Positions 25,049 through 33,293 of a DNA stretch of 64,000 bases are shown here, piece after piece; positions within the stretch are counted from its first letter, which is position 1, and the number at the start of each line of letters is the position of its first letter. A model generated the notes under the pieces. It was given only the letters and a program-made list of their open reading frames with translations, was not told the DNA's origin and did not search any database. Both the position numbers and the translations under genes were made by a program. This DNA comes from CAYXTW01 sp964452645 (GTDB taxonomy: Bacteria > Zixibacteria > MSB-5A5 > GN15 > PGXB01), in the NCBI GenBank assembly GCA_964452645.1, contig CAYVMO010000012.1:31779-95778 (forward strand), in the 5' to 3' direction.

Positions 25049-26401
25049 ATGAAAATGAATATTCTGGTTGTCGATGATGATAAGCTGGCCAACGAATTTT
25101 TCACCATCACGTTGAAACGGGCCGGATACAGTGTCGACTCGGTCTATTCCGGTGAAAATGCCTTTGACGCCATATCGGCCGGCGCTTACGATATCGTTGT
25201 GACCGATCTTAAAATGAAAGGTATGGACGGTATCGATCTGCTCAGGAGTATCAAAAAAGCTCAGCCGGAAACGGTGGTGATACTTGTGACCGCCTACGGG
25301 ACAGTGGAGAATGCGGTCAAGGCGATGAAAATCGGGGCTTATGATTTTCTTCTGAAACCGGTTACACCCGACGCTCTGGAGATGATAGTTGAACGAGCCG
25401 CGGAATTAATCCGGCTTAAAAACGAAAATCGCCGCCTGCGTTCCGATCTGGCCAGCCGGTTTAAAAATATCGTGGGTAAATCGTCGAAGATGAAAAAAGT
25501 CTTCGAATTGATTGAAACAACAGCTGACGCCCGCTCGACCATCCTTGTCACGGGGGAATCCGGAACCGGCAAGGAGCTGGTGGCCAAGGCGATTCATTAC
25601 AGCTCAAACCGAAAAGAGGGTCCTTTTATCAAGCTGAACTGTGCCGCTTTACCGGAAAATCTGGTTGAGGCCGAACTTTTCGGGTACGAAAGAGGCTCCT
25701 TTACCGGAGCTGTCAGGCAGCGTAAAGGAAAATTCGAAATGGCTCATTCAGGGACGTTGCTCCTGGACGAGATTTCCGAAATGCCTCTGGGTTTGCAGGC
25801 TAAATTATTACGAGTGCTTCAGGAAAAGGAAATCGAGCGCATCGGATCCAGCGTCTCGATTGAAATAGATGTCAGAATCATTGCCACCTCGAACAGGGAC
25901 CTCAAGGAATTCATAAAAAAGGAGAGGTTCCGCGAAGACTTATATTTCCGGCTTAATGTGATTCCGGTTCATATCGTGCCCTTGCGGGAGAGGATGGAAG
26001 ATATCCCTCTGCTGGTCGAGCATTTTATCGAGAAATACAATAAGGAAAACGGCAAAGCCATAAATTCGGTCGATGACGAAGTAATGCGGCTCTTATTGAA
26101 ATACCACTGGCCGGGCAATGTCCGCGAACTGGAAAATTATATCGAGCGGGGCGTTGTTACGTCTTCGGATACCACTTTGAAACGAACCGATTTTCCTGCC
26201 GATTTATCCCTGGGCAGGCTGGCCGATGAAATTCCCGGGATAGATATTGGGATGTCGCTGGCCGACAGTGAAAAATATTTGATTTTGAAAACGCTCGAAA
26301 AGTATGACGGCAACAAGACAAAAGCGGCCGAGGTACTTGATATCACTCCGCGGACTATCCGGAATAAGCTGGCCGAATATAATCTTGATAATGATGATTA
26401 G
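25049..26401 (+). CDS. NtrC-family sigma-54 activator, probable flagellar regulator
   Basis: A 450-residue regulator. Receiver domain residues 1-120 (VTDLKMKGMDG), AAA+ domain about 140-380 with Walker A GESGTGKE, sigma-54-contact loop ERGSFTGAVR, Walker B GTLLLDEIS and arginine-finger region FREDLYFRLNV. A C-terminal Fis-type HTH follows (NKTKAAEVLDITPRTIRNKLAEY). The contact loop reads GSFTGA instead of the usual GAFTGA. Together with the kinase upstream and sigma-54 promoters before flgB and flgF, a FleR/FlrC/FlgR-like role is the straightforward reading. Confidence 0.92.
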   Translation: MKMNILVVDDDKLANEFFTITLKRAGYSVDSVYSGENAFDAISAGAYDIVVTDLKMKGMDGIDLLRSIKKAQPETVVILVTAYGTVENAVKAMKIGAYDFLLKPVTPDALEMIVERAAELIRLKNENRRLRSDLASRFKNIVGKSSKMKKVFELIETTADARSTILVTGESGTGKELVAKAIHYSSNRKEGPFIKLNCAALPENLVEAELFGYERGSFTGAVRQRKGKFEMAHSGTLLLDEISEMPLGLQAKLLRVLQEKEIERIGSSVSIEIDVRIIATSNRDLKEFIKKERFREDLYFRLNVIPVHIVPLRERMEDIPLLVEHFIEKYNKENGKAINSVDDEVMRLLLKYHWPGNVRELENYIERGVVTSSDTTLKRTDFPADLSLGRLADEIPGIDIGMSLADSEKYLILKTLEKYDGNKTKAAEVLDITPRTIRNKLAEYNLDNDD

Positions 26402-26470
26402 CCGGCAGCGTTGATAATAAAAATTTAGCCAACTCGGTTTAAATACCTGATTCTGTTACGCCGATTCCTG

Positions 26471-26580
26471 CCCCGATTTATCGGGAAAAGGGCGCGGCAA
26501 TCTATGAGTATCGAAACAAGAGATCGCCCCGTCCCGCCCGCTAAGGTGCCAGGATTCATCGGAATGACATTCCGTATCTC
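26471..26580 (+). repeat. Dispersed intergenic repeat (GGCAATCT...GAGATCGCC type), copy 1
   Basis: CCCGATTTATCGGGAA, GGGCGCGGCAATCTAT and GAGATCGCC match, in order, the copy after fliJ (35,085-35,215). It lies between the NtrC-type gene and the motA promoter. Confidence 0.7.
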
Positions 26581-26667
26581 CTCCAATAAATCCCGCCCGC
26601 AAAAACTACATAATCGGCGCAAAATGCCGATATTTTTATTGATGAGGCTGAAAACGGGTCTTTTGCC

Positions 26668-26693
26668 TAAAAGGCATTTGGCGCCGCCGATAA
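26668..26693 (+). promoter_or_regulatory. Sigma-28 (FliA) promoter for motAB
   Basis: TAAAAGGC (26668-26675), 10-base spacer, GCCGATAA (26686-26693): the -10 is identical to the canonical FliA element. It ends 22 bases before the motA start codon. Confidence 0.75.
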
Positions 26694-26715
26694 ACAAAAA
26701 CTATTCGGGCTGCAA

Positions 26716-27477
26716 ATGGATATAGCGACAATAGGCGGATTGATGCTGGGAATCGGGGCGGTCGTCGTTTCTTTTATAATGGAAGGCGGCCATCTGGGGG
26801 CCATTGTACAGGCGCCGGCAATGATGATCGTTATCGGCGGCACTGTTGGAGCTTCGATTGTTACGACATCAATAAAAACCTTGGGCAACCTCCCTCGGTT
26901 TCTCAAATTCGCTTTTAAGGGCCAATCGGCCGATCTTCTACAGACAATTGACAATATCGTCAGCCTTTCCGAAAAGGCGCGCCGCGAAGGAATTCTCGGC
27001 CTCGAAAAAGACATGAACAAAGTAAAAGACCCATTCTTCCGAAAAGCGTTACAACTGGTTATTGATGGCACCGAGGTTACGGTTCTGAAAGAAATACTCG
27101 AAACCGAAATCGCATATATAGAAGAACGACATAAAAAAGGTATTCTCTTTTTCCAGAAAATGGGTGGTTTTTCGCCGACGCTGGGAATTATCGGAACCGT
27201 CCTGGGATTGATTCATACCCTGGGCAGTACCTCCGACGCCTCACGCATGGCGGAAGCCATCGCCGGTGCATTTATTGCCACGCTCTGGGGCGTGGCTATG
27301 GCCAATCTATGCTATCTGCCCATCAGTGATAAGTTGAAAATGAGACACGAAGAAGAGCTGGCCAAACTTGATTTGGTCACCGAGGGGGTGGTCTCGATTC
27401 AATCGGGCGATAATCCGCGGATGGTCAGGACCAAGTTGCTGTCCTTTATCTCGCCCGGTTTGCGAGGATTGTCATAA
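26716..27477 (+). CDS. motA: Flagellar motor stator protein MotA
   Basis: A 253-residue inner-membrane stator subunit with four membrane segments. The N-terminus IGGLMLGIGAVVVSFIMEGGHLGAIVQAPAMMIVIGGT and the later FFQKMGGFSPTLGIIGTVLGLIHTLG match the MotA/PomA/MotP group. The cytoplasmic loop holds the charged residues that contact FliG. The stop overlaps the motB start by one base. Confidence 0.95.
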   Translation: MDIATIGGLMLGIGAVVVSFIMEGGHLGAIVQAPAMMIVIGGTVGASIVTTSIKTLGNLPRFLKFAFKGQSADLLQTIDNIVSLSEKARREGILGLEKDMNKVKDPFFRKALQLVIDGTEVTVLKEILETEIAYIEERHKKGILFFQKMGGFSPTLGIIGTVLGLIHTLGSTSDASRMAEAIAGAFIATLWGVAMANLCYLPISDKLKMRHEEELAKLDLVTEGVVSIQSGDNPRMVRTKLLSFISPGLRGLS

Positions 27478-28208
27478 TGGCCCGCCGTAAACGATCCGGT
27501 GATCATGAAAATCTCGAACGCTGGTTGCTGACCTACGCTGACCTTATAACGCTTCTTCTGGCCTTTTTTATCGTCATGTATTCCATGTCCCAAATCGATG
27601 CCAAGAAATTCGGTAAGATGTCTAAAGCTCTCTCCGGGGTGCTGAAAGGTGGCGGGGTGGCCATCAAGAAAGGTGATGAAATAGGCAAAGCACCGGGTAA
27701 AGGCGTCATGAAAATCGGCCATCTGGTTTCAATCGGACATAAAATTATGGAAAAATTCGATAAGCTCGGCGAAGATAAACTGGTCAGTACCGAACTCAAT
27801 GAACGCGGTCTGGTTATACACATAATGGAATCGGCGCTGTTTAAAATAGGTTCGGCCGAATTGGAACCGAAAGCAAAAATGACTCTTGATATTATCAATG
27901 AGCAGTTGCGTGGTGTCCGCAACCACATCCGCGTCGAAGGCCATACCGACAATATACCGATCAATACCGAAAAATATCCTTCCAACTGGGAATTGTCCTC
28001 GGCCCGCGCAACAGAGGTGGTAAGATATTTTGTCGAAAATCATGGAATCGAACCCGACCGAATTTCGGCGCTGGGTTATGGTGAATATCGACCGATTAAG
28101 CCGAATAACAGCCCCGAGAATCGCGCCCAGAACCGGCGAGTCGATGTTGTTGTTCTTACCGCGGAAATGACCGCCGCGGAACCAAAGTCCGATTTTTATA
28201 AACCTTAG
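27477..28208 (+). CDS. motB: Flagellar motor stator protein MotB
   Basis: A 243-residue stator subunit: short cytoplasmic N-terminus, one membrane helix carrying the ion-binding Asp (LLTYADLITLLLAFFIVMYSM), and a periplasmic OmpA-type peptidoglycan-binding domain (VEGHTDNIPI, NWELSSARATEVV, RAQNRRVDVVVL). Translationally coupled to motA (TAATG). Confidence 0.95.
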   Translation: MARRKRSGDHENLERWLLTYADLITLLLAFFIVMYSMSQIDAKKFGKMSKALSGVLKGGGVAIKKGDEIGKAPGKGVMKIGHLVSIGHKIMEKFDKLGEDKLVSTELNERGLVIHIMESALFKIGSAELEPKAKMTLDIINEQLRGVRNHIRVEGHTDNIPINTEKYPSNWELSSARATEVVRYFVENHGIEPDRISALGYGEYRPIKPNNSPENRAQNRRVDVVVLTAEMTAAEPKSDFYKP

Positions 28209-28330
28209 GCCGCTTATCGGAAATATTTTCTTACTTATCAGGCACAGGTTTCCTTCAAAAACTGACCTTCCAGGCGTCGGGATGTTCGTAATCAATTGAA
28301 TTATTATGACTTAACTCGCTCTCGCAGTCT

Positions 28331-28346
28331 TGGCATCGGCATTGCT
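28331..28346 (+). promoter_or_regulatory. Sigma-54 promoter for the flgB operon
   Basis: TGGCATC-N4-TTGCT with exact GG-N10-GC spacing. The expected transcript start is near 28357, so flgB translation must begin at 28369 or later, not at the upstream TTG 28330. Confidence 0.8.
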
Positions 28347-28368
28347 TGAAGTCCTGACGGATAAAGCT

Positions 28369-28785
28369 ATGTCGAATATGATTAAAAATGTGGTACTGGA
28401 CAAAAGCGGATTCCCGCTTTTGCAAAAGTTCCTCGATGTCTCGTCGTTGCGGCATAAATTAATTTCGGGTAATATCGCCAATGTTTCGACGCCCGGTTTT
28501 AAAAGTAGCGACCTTGATTTTCATGGTGAAATGAGAAAAGCAATCGATAAAGATGGTCATATCGAAATGGTAACGACGCACCCCGGGCATATCACCGGCC
28601 GAAATTCATCGGATAGCGCACCGGAGATATTGGTCAACAAATCCAAAGAAAGTAATGGGATAAATAATGTCAATATCGATGAAGAAATGGCCCACCTGGC
28701 TCAGAATCAGATTTATTTCAGTATCGGAGCCCGGCTTTTGGCCAACAAATTCACCGCTTTACGCAATGCGATAAAAAGCAAGTAA
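28369..28785 (+). CDS. flgB: Flagellar proximal rod protein FlgB
   Basis: About 138 residues. The rod-protein N-terminal motif SGNIANVSTPGFKSSDLDF and C-terminal helix LLANKFTALRNAIKS are typical of FlgB. The start is 28369 (or ATG 28378), judged from the sigma-54 promoter just upstream; the ribosome site is weak. It heads the rod/basal-body operon flgBC-orf-fliEFGHIJ. Confidence 0.93.
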   Translation: MSNMIKNVVLDKSGFPLLQKFLDVSSLRHKLISGNIANVSTPGFKSSDLDFHGEMRKAIDKDGHIEMVTTHPGHITGRNSSDSAPEILVNKSKESNGINNVNIDEEMAHLAQNQIYFSIGARLLANKFTALRNAIKSK

Positions 28786-28793
28786 GGTTTTTT

Positions 28794-29288
28794 ATGTCAG
28801 GATTTTTGAAAGCAATTGAAGTCTCGGCCACCGGCCTGACGCTGCAGCGTCAAAAAATGGATACCGTTGCCCAGAATATTGCCAACGCGGAAACGACACG
28901 CACCAAAGAGGGCGGACCGTATCGCCGCAAGCGGGTGATCGTATCCGAGGCCAAAGAAAACGCGCCTTTCCAGACGGTTATGTCTCAGGCGCGAAGCAAA
29001 CTATTGCGAACCGATGCCAGACACATGACCGGCATAAAGCGATTCTCGAACAATGACATCGATGTCTCGAAGGCGACCGGAAAAGAGATTTCCGATCCGG
29101 CCTCATCATATCGATTGGTGCACGATCCGGATCATCCCGACGCCGATGAAAATGGAATGGTAAAAATGCCGGATATCGAAATAGTCAATGAAATGGTCGA
29201 TATGATGACCGCCTCGCGCGCTTACGAGGCTAATACGATGGCTGTCCTGACTTCCAAGGAAATGGCCAAGAATGCGCTGGAAATATAG
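28794..29288 (+). CDS. flgC: Flagellar proximal rod protein FlgC
   Basis: A 164-residue rod protein with FLKAIEVSATGLTLQRQKMDTVAQNIANAETT at the N-terminus and MPDIEIVNEMVDMMTASRAYEANTMAVLTSKEMAKNALEI at the C-terminus, both diagnostic. Eight bases after flgB. Confidence 0.96.
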   Translation: MSGFLKAIEVSATGLTLQRQKMDTVAQNIANAETTRTKEGGPYRRKRVIVSEAKENAPFQTVMSQARSKLLRTDARHMTGIKRFSNNDIDVSKATGKEISDPASSYRLVHDPDHPDADENGMVKMPDIEIVNEMVDMMTASRAYEANTMAVLTSKEMAKNALEI

Positions 29289-29308
29289 ACTCAAAGAGGT
29301 AGTAAGAT

Positions 29309-29626
29309 ATGAAAATTAATCCCGTCGGAGTTGAAGCCTATCGCCAGGCGATGAATAAGCCTCAGGTTGATAACAAAGCCATCGCCGGGAATAAGACCCG
29401 GGTTAATGAAAATCGCGTTAAGATTCCCGGCGAGACCGAACGGACCGGTTCCAAACTCTCGGTCAAATTAAAACCGGGGATGTTCAGCGATATGTTATCG
29501 GTCGAAGAGAAACAGGCCCTGGAGCTGCTCTTCGCCAAATATAGCAATATCAAGCAGGGTGAATACAACCCGAACAACGAAGCGCGTCAAACCCATCTGG
29601 GAAATTTCGTGGATGTAAAATTATGA
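29309..29626 (+). CDS. Uncharacterised small protein between flgC and fliE
   Basis: A 105-residue soluble protein; family not recognised. The N-terminal half is basic and looks disordered (residues 1-55, rich in Asn/Lys/Arg). Residues about 56-80 form a probable helix (MFSDMLSVEEKQALELLFAKYS), and the C-terminus ends THLGNFVDVKL. AAAGAGG precedes ATG 29309, and its stop overlaps the fliE start (ATGA), so it is translationally coupled inside the rod operon. A role as chaperone or regulator of rod/FliE assembly is possible but unsupported by any motif; it is not FlgM by visible sequence. Confidence 0.75.
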   Translation: MKINPVGVEAYRQAMNKPQVDNKAIAGNKTRVNENRVKIPGETERTGSKLSVKLKPGMFSDMLSVEEKQALELLFAKYSNIKQGEYNPNNEARQTHLGNFVDVKL

Positions 29627-29934
29627 GCGGTGGAATCGAATCAATCAGCCGGTTGGTGCCCGGACTGCAAAATGAAATAAATAGTAATAAGGCAGTCTTA
29701 AATGAAGATAAGGACGCCCATTTTTCCGAGGTTTTCGGAAAGCTGCTGAATTCGGTTAATTCCCTGCAGATGGATGCGGCCAAAGCCCAGGAGCTTCTGG
29801 CCAGCGGTGATGCCGCCGATTTGCATCAGGTGATGATCGCCGCCGAGGAAGCCGGCATTGCTATGGATCTTCTTCTGGAGATCCGTAACAAACTGGTTGA
29901 TGCATATCAAACGATGATGCGAATGCCCATGTAA
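29623..29934 (+). CDS. fliE: Flagellar hook-basal body adaptor FliE
   Basis: A 103-residue protein joining the MS ring and rod. The family C-terminal half is clear: SGDAADLHQVMIAAEEAGIAMDLLLEIRNKLVDAYQTMMRMPM. Overlaps the upstream small gene by 4 bases. Confidence 0.95.
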   Translation: MSGGIESISRLVPGLQNEINSNKAVLNEDKDAHFSEVFGKLLNSVNSLQMDAAKAQELLASGDAADLHQVMIAAEEAGIAMDLLLEIRNKLVDAYQTMMRMPM

Positions 29935-29995
29935 TTGGGCCGGTTTTGATTTTCTGCCATAGGATTTGGCAGAAGGACGATAAATAGGAATTAAT

Positions 29996-31573
29996 ATGGA
30001 TTACTTAAAACAACTGCTGAAAAATCTCCTTGATTTTGCCAGGGCGATGACGCCCAGTCAGGCGATTATGCTTATCGGGGTCACGACCGGTATTATCGTT
30101 GGCGGTTTTGTCGTTACCGGGTGGCTCGGTCGCGTCAATTATTCCACGCTTTATTCGAATCTGGACTCATCCGAGGCCGGTGAGATAATCAATTACCTGA
30201 ATGAAAATAAGATTTCATACGAGCTTTCCGACGGTGGAGCAACCATATCGGTTCCCTCCGGTGATGTCTATAAGGTCAGAATATCGCTGGCCTCGCAGGG
30301 AATGCCGCGCTCGGGCAATATCGGTTATGCGATCTTCGATCAATCCAATCTGGGCATGACCGAATTTTTGCAGAATCTGAATTTCCGTCGAGCGCTGGAA
30401 GGCGAATTGATGCGGACGATAATGCAGATGTCCGATGTCAAAGCGGCGCGGGTGCATATCGTAATGCCCAAGGACAGGTTGTTCAAGGAGGATAAAAAAG
30501 AAGCGACCGCCTCGGTGGTTCTGAAATTAAAGGCGCCCGGCAGCCTCTCGAAATCGCAGGTGGCCGGTATCGCACACCTCGTGGCCTCATCGGTAGAAGG
30601 TTTAAAACCGGAAAATATATCGATCCTCGATTATGACGGCAATCTTCTGTCTTCGGATATGAAGTCGGATGAACTGGCCGGATTATCATCCTCGCAGCAT
30701 GAGGTCAGAATGAACGTCGAAAAGTATCTTGAAGACAAGGCGCAGTCGATGCTTGACGGATTGGTTGGAGTCGGCCGGTCGATTGTCCGGGTTACGGCCA
30801 AACTGGATTTTCAGCAGGTCGAAAAAACCTCGGAACTGTATGACCCCAACTCGACTGTCGTTCGCAGCGAGGAAAAAACCGAGGAAGCCAAAACCGCTTC
30901 GGAAAAGCAGGAGCAAACGGCCGAGAGTAGTGACGAAAATAAAGTCGAAACATCGGTTACCAACTATGAAATAAATAAGACGGTCGAACATATCGTCAAT
31001 TCCATCGGCGGCATCGATAAAATATCGGTGGCTGTCCTGCTTGACGGAACATATAAAGAAGTTGAAAATGATAAAGGCGTAATGGAGCTAACGTATCAGG
31101 CCCGGCCGCAGGAAGAAATCGACCGTATATCGGCGATTGTGAAAAACGCCGTCGGTTTTGATTCGGAGCGCAATGATCAGATCGAAGTTGTCAATCTGCC
31201 TTTCGATAAGACATCAATGGAGTACGAGCAGGAAAAACTGGATTCGATATACCAATATGAAATGTACTACGATATCGGCAAAAAAGTGGGATTGGTTATA
31301 TTGGCGATCGTCGCCTTTTTGTATCTACGCAAAAAAGCCTCAAAGTTGTTTATTGCACTGGGCAGGATATTGCCGCAAACGTCGACAAGAGTGATTTCGA
31401 TGAAACCGGCTTCCGTCGGAAGTCAAACCCGCCCAGAAACCGAAGAGGAAGAGCCGGTCGAGGAAATTGAGATAAAGAAGAGAGTCCCGAAGCTGGTCGA
31501 CAAAATGCAGGAGACGGCCAAACATCGTCCTGAAGAAATCGCCAAAGTTATCAAAACAATGATGGTTGAGTAA
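29996..31573 (+). CDS. fliF: Flagellar MS-ring protein FliF
   Basis: A 525-residue double-spanning inner-membrane protein that forms the MS ring. First membrane helix near residues 20-45, YscJ-type ring-building domain (LYSNLDSSEAGEIINYLNENKISYEL, FRRALEGELMRTIMQMSDVKAARVHIVMP), central variable loop rich in Glu/Lys (residues about 290-330), second helix near 425-445, and a C-terminal cytoplasmic tail that binds FliG (KRVPKLVDKMQETAKHRPEEIAKVIKTMM). Length is typical. Confidence 0.96.
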   Translation: MDYLKQLLKNLLDFARAMTPSQAIMLIGVTTGIIVGGFVVTGWLGRVNYSTLYSNLDSSEAGEIINYLNENKISYELSDGGATISVPSGDVYKVRISLASQGMPRSGNIGYAIFDQSNLGMTEFLQNLNFRRALEGELMRTIMQMSDVKAARVHIVMPKDRLFKEDKKEATASVVLKLKAPGSLSKSQVAGIAHLVASSVEGLKPENISILDYDGNLLSSDMKSDELAGLSSSQHEVRMNVEKYLEDKAQSMLDGLVGVGRSIVRVTAKLDFQQVEKTSELYDPNSTVVRSEEKTEEAKTASEKQEQTAESSDENKVETSVTNYEINKTVEHIVNSIGGIDKISVAVLLDGTYKEVENDKGVMELTYQARPQEEIDRISAIVKNAVGFDSERNDQIEVVNLPFDKTSMEYEQEKLDSIYQYEMYYDIGKKVGLVILAIVAFLYLRKKASKLFIALGRILPQTSTRVISMKPASVGSQTRPETEEEEPVEEIEIKKRVPKLVDKMQETAKHRPEEIAKVIKTMMVE

Positions 31574-31582
31574 GGTGGATAA

Positions 31583-32599
31583 ATGAAATTAAGATATGAA
31601 GACCTGAGACCCATGCAGAAATCGGCCATCGCTCTGGTCGCTTTCGGACCGGAGATATCGGGGATGGTTCTTAAGAGTATGCCTGAACAGGACGTTGAAA
31701 AGATTACAATCGAAATCGCCAATCTGGGCGACGTCCCGCCGGATATCGAGGAGAAAGTGGTCGATGAGTGCTACCAGATTTTCATGGCCCGCCAGTATAT
31801 TTCCCAGGGCGGTATCGACCTGGCCTCGGATATTCTCGAACGGGCCATGGGTGTCAAGAAGGCCAGGGAAATTATGTCCCGACTGGAGTCATCGTTCCGG
31901 ACTTCCGGATTTAACCTGCTCAAGGATATCGATGCCCGCCAGTTAACCGGTTATCTCCAGAATGAGCACCCGCAAACCATCGCCCTGATTTTATCGCAAT
32001 TAAGCCCGCATCAGTCGGCTTCGGTATTATCAGAACTGCCCTCGGAGCTGCAGGCGGAAGTCGCCCTCCGCGTGGCGACGATGGAAAAAATTTCGCCCGA
32101 CGTTCTCAAAGAAATCGAAGCCACTCTTGAGGGGCAATTCGCGACGGAGAGCGCACGTGATTTATCGGTATCAGGTGGAGCGACAACGATGGCTGAAATC
32201 CTCAATCTGATCGAAAGTTCGGCGGAGAAAAACATTCTTCAATCAATCGAAGCTGAAAACTCCGATCTCGCCGCTGAGATTAAAAATATGATGTTCGTCT
32301 TTGATGATATTGTACTGCTTGACGATCGTTCCATACAGCGACTCCTGAAAGAAGTCGAGACGAAAGACCTATCGATTTCATTGAAAGCGGCCTCTGACGA
32401 GGTGCGTGAAAAAATCTATTCCAATGTCTCCGAGCGTGTCGCCGTTATGATTAAAGAAGAGATGGAATTCATGGGGCCGATGCGTCTCTCCGATGTCGAA
32501 GCCGCCCAGCAGAGAATTGTCGAGGCGGTTCGTCAGCTTGAGGAGGAGGGGCAAATCGTCGTATCCGGCCGCGGTGGTAAGGAGGACGTTATTGTCTAA
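31583..32599 (+). CDS. fliG: Flagellar motor switch protein FliG
   Basis: A 338-residue rotor protein. The middle-domain EHPQTIALILSQLSPHQSASVLSELP and C-terminal torque region MFVFDDIVLLDDRSIQRLLKEV (with charged residues that contact MotA) are family signatures. Nine bases after fliF. Its final codons overlap the fliH start. Confidence 0.96.
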   Translation: MKLRYEDLRPMQKSAIALVAFGPEISGMVLKSMPEQDVEKITIEIANLGDVPPDIEEKVVDECYQIFMARQYISQGGIDLASDILERAMGVKKAREIMSRLESSFRTSGFNLLKDIDARQLTGYLQNEHPQTIALILSQLSPHQSASVLSELPSELQAEVALRVATMEKISPDVLKEIEATLEGQFATESARDLSVSGGATTMAEILNLIESSAEKNILQSIEAENSDLAAEIKNMMFVFDDIVLLDDRSIQRLLKEVETKDLSISLKAASDEVREKIYSNVSERVAVMIKEEMEFMGPMRLSDVEAAQQRIVEAVRQLEEEGQIVVSGRGGKEDVIV

Positions 32600-33293
32600 G
32601 CTCTATCGTTCCGGGGTTATCGGCGAAAAAGTCATTATCGGGGAATACCGGACCGATATCGAGGCCGATCTAAAGGCCGAAAATAGAGTAAATCAGATAT
32701 TTTTGGATATATCGGTCGTGACGACGATTGAAGGCAAAAAGCTGGTACCGGTTCAGGAGCTTCTGAAAATCGAGCAACAGCTGAACCGGGAAAGGGAAGA
32801 ATCGGCCCAAAACGGATATGACAAAGGTTATCAAAAAGGACTCGAGACCGGGCATCGCGAGGCACAGGAGGTCATTGACAATTTCGCCGGTCTCATAAAG
32901 GATGCCACCAATCAGAGGGAGATTCTTTATGAAGAGGCTCGCAGCAAAATCCTCGAATTGGTCGTTTTAATCGCGAGCAGAGTAACCTGCGATGCCGCCC
33001 GCATCGACCCCGAAGTGACCGCCGCCATCATCCATAATACCATCGATAAACTGGTCGATAAATCACGAATAAAAGTCAAGGTTCATCCCGATCACCTTCC
33101 GATTATCGAGCAGCAAATCGATCGTTTTAAAGGCGAGTCGACCGTTATTAAGGAAATTATCATCGAGCCGGATAAGAGAGTTCGCCACGGCGGATGCTTC
33201 ATCGAAACGCCGACCGGTGACATCGACGCCCGGGTCGAGTCACAATTGGGCATCATCGCCGAAGCAATTGGGGAAAATGAGGATGAGTCGTGA
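32592..33293 (+). CDS. fliH: Flagellar assembly protein FliH
   Basis: About 233 residues; the peripheral stalk that binds and regulates the FliI ATPase. Visible: a central Gly/charged helix with GYDKGYQKGLETGHREAQEVI (GxxxG-like repeats typical of FliH) and a C-terminal domain LIASRVTCDAARIDPEVTAAIIHNTIDKL, then VKVHPDHLPIIE. The start is TTG 32592, six bases after AAGGAGG and overlapping the end of fliG by 8 bases. Confidence 0.9.
   Translation: MSKLYRSGVIGEKVIIGEYRTDIEADLKAENRVNQIFLDISVVTTIEGKKLVPVQELLKIEQQLNREREESAQNGYDKGYQKGLETGHREAQEVIDNFAGLIKDATNQREILYEEARSKILELVVLIASRVTCDAARIDPEVTAAIIHNTIDKLVDKSRIKVKVHPDHLPIIEQQIDRFKGESTVIKEIIIEPDKRVRHGGCFIETPTGDIDARVESQLGIIAEAIGENEDES

Noticed and set aside
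29309..29626. Anti-sigma factor FlgM for the gene between flgC and fliE
   Set aside because: The C-terminal sigma-28-binding pattern of FlgM is not visible and the genomic position is wrong for FlgM.
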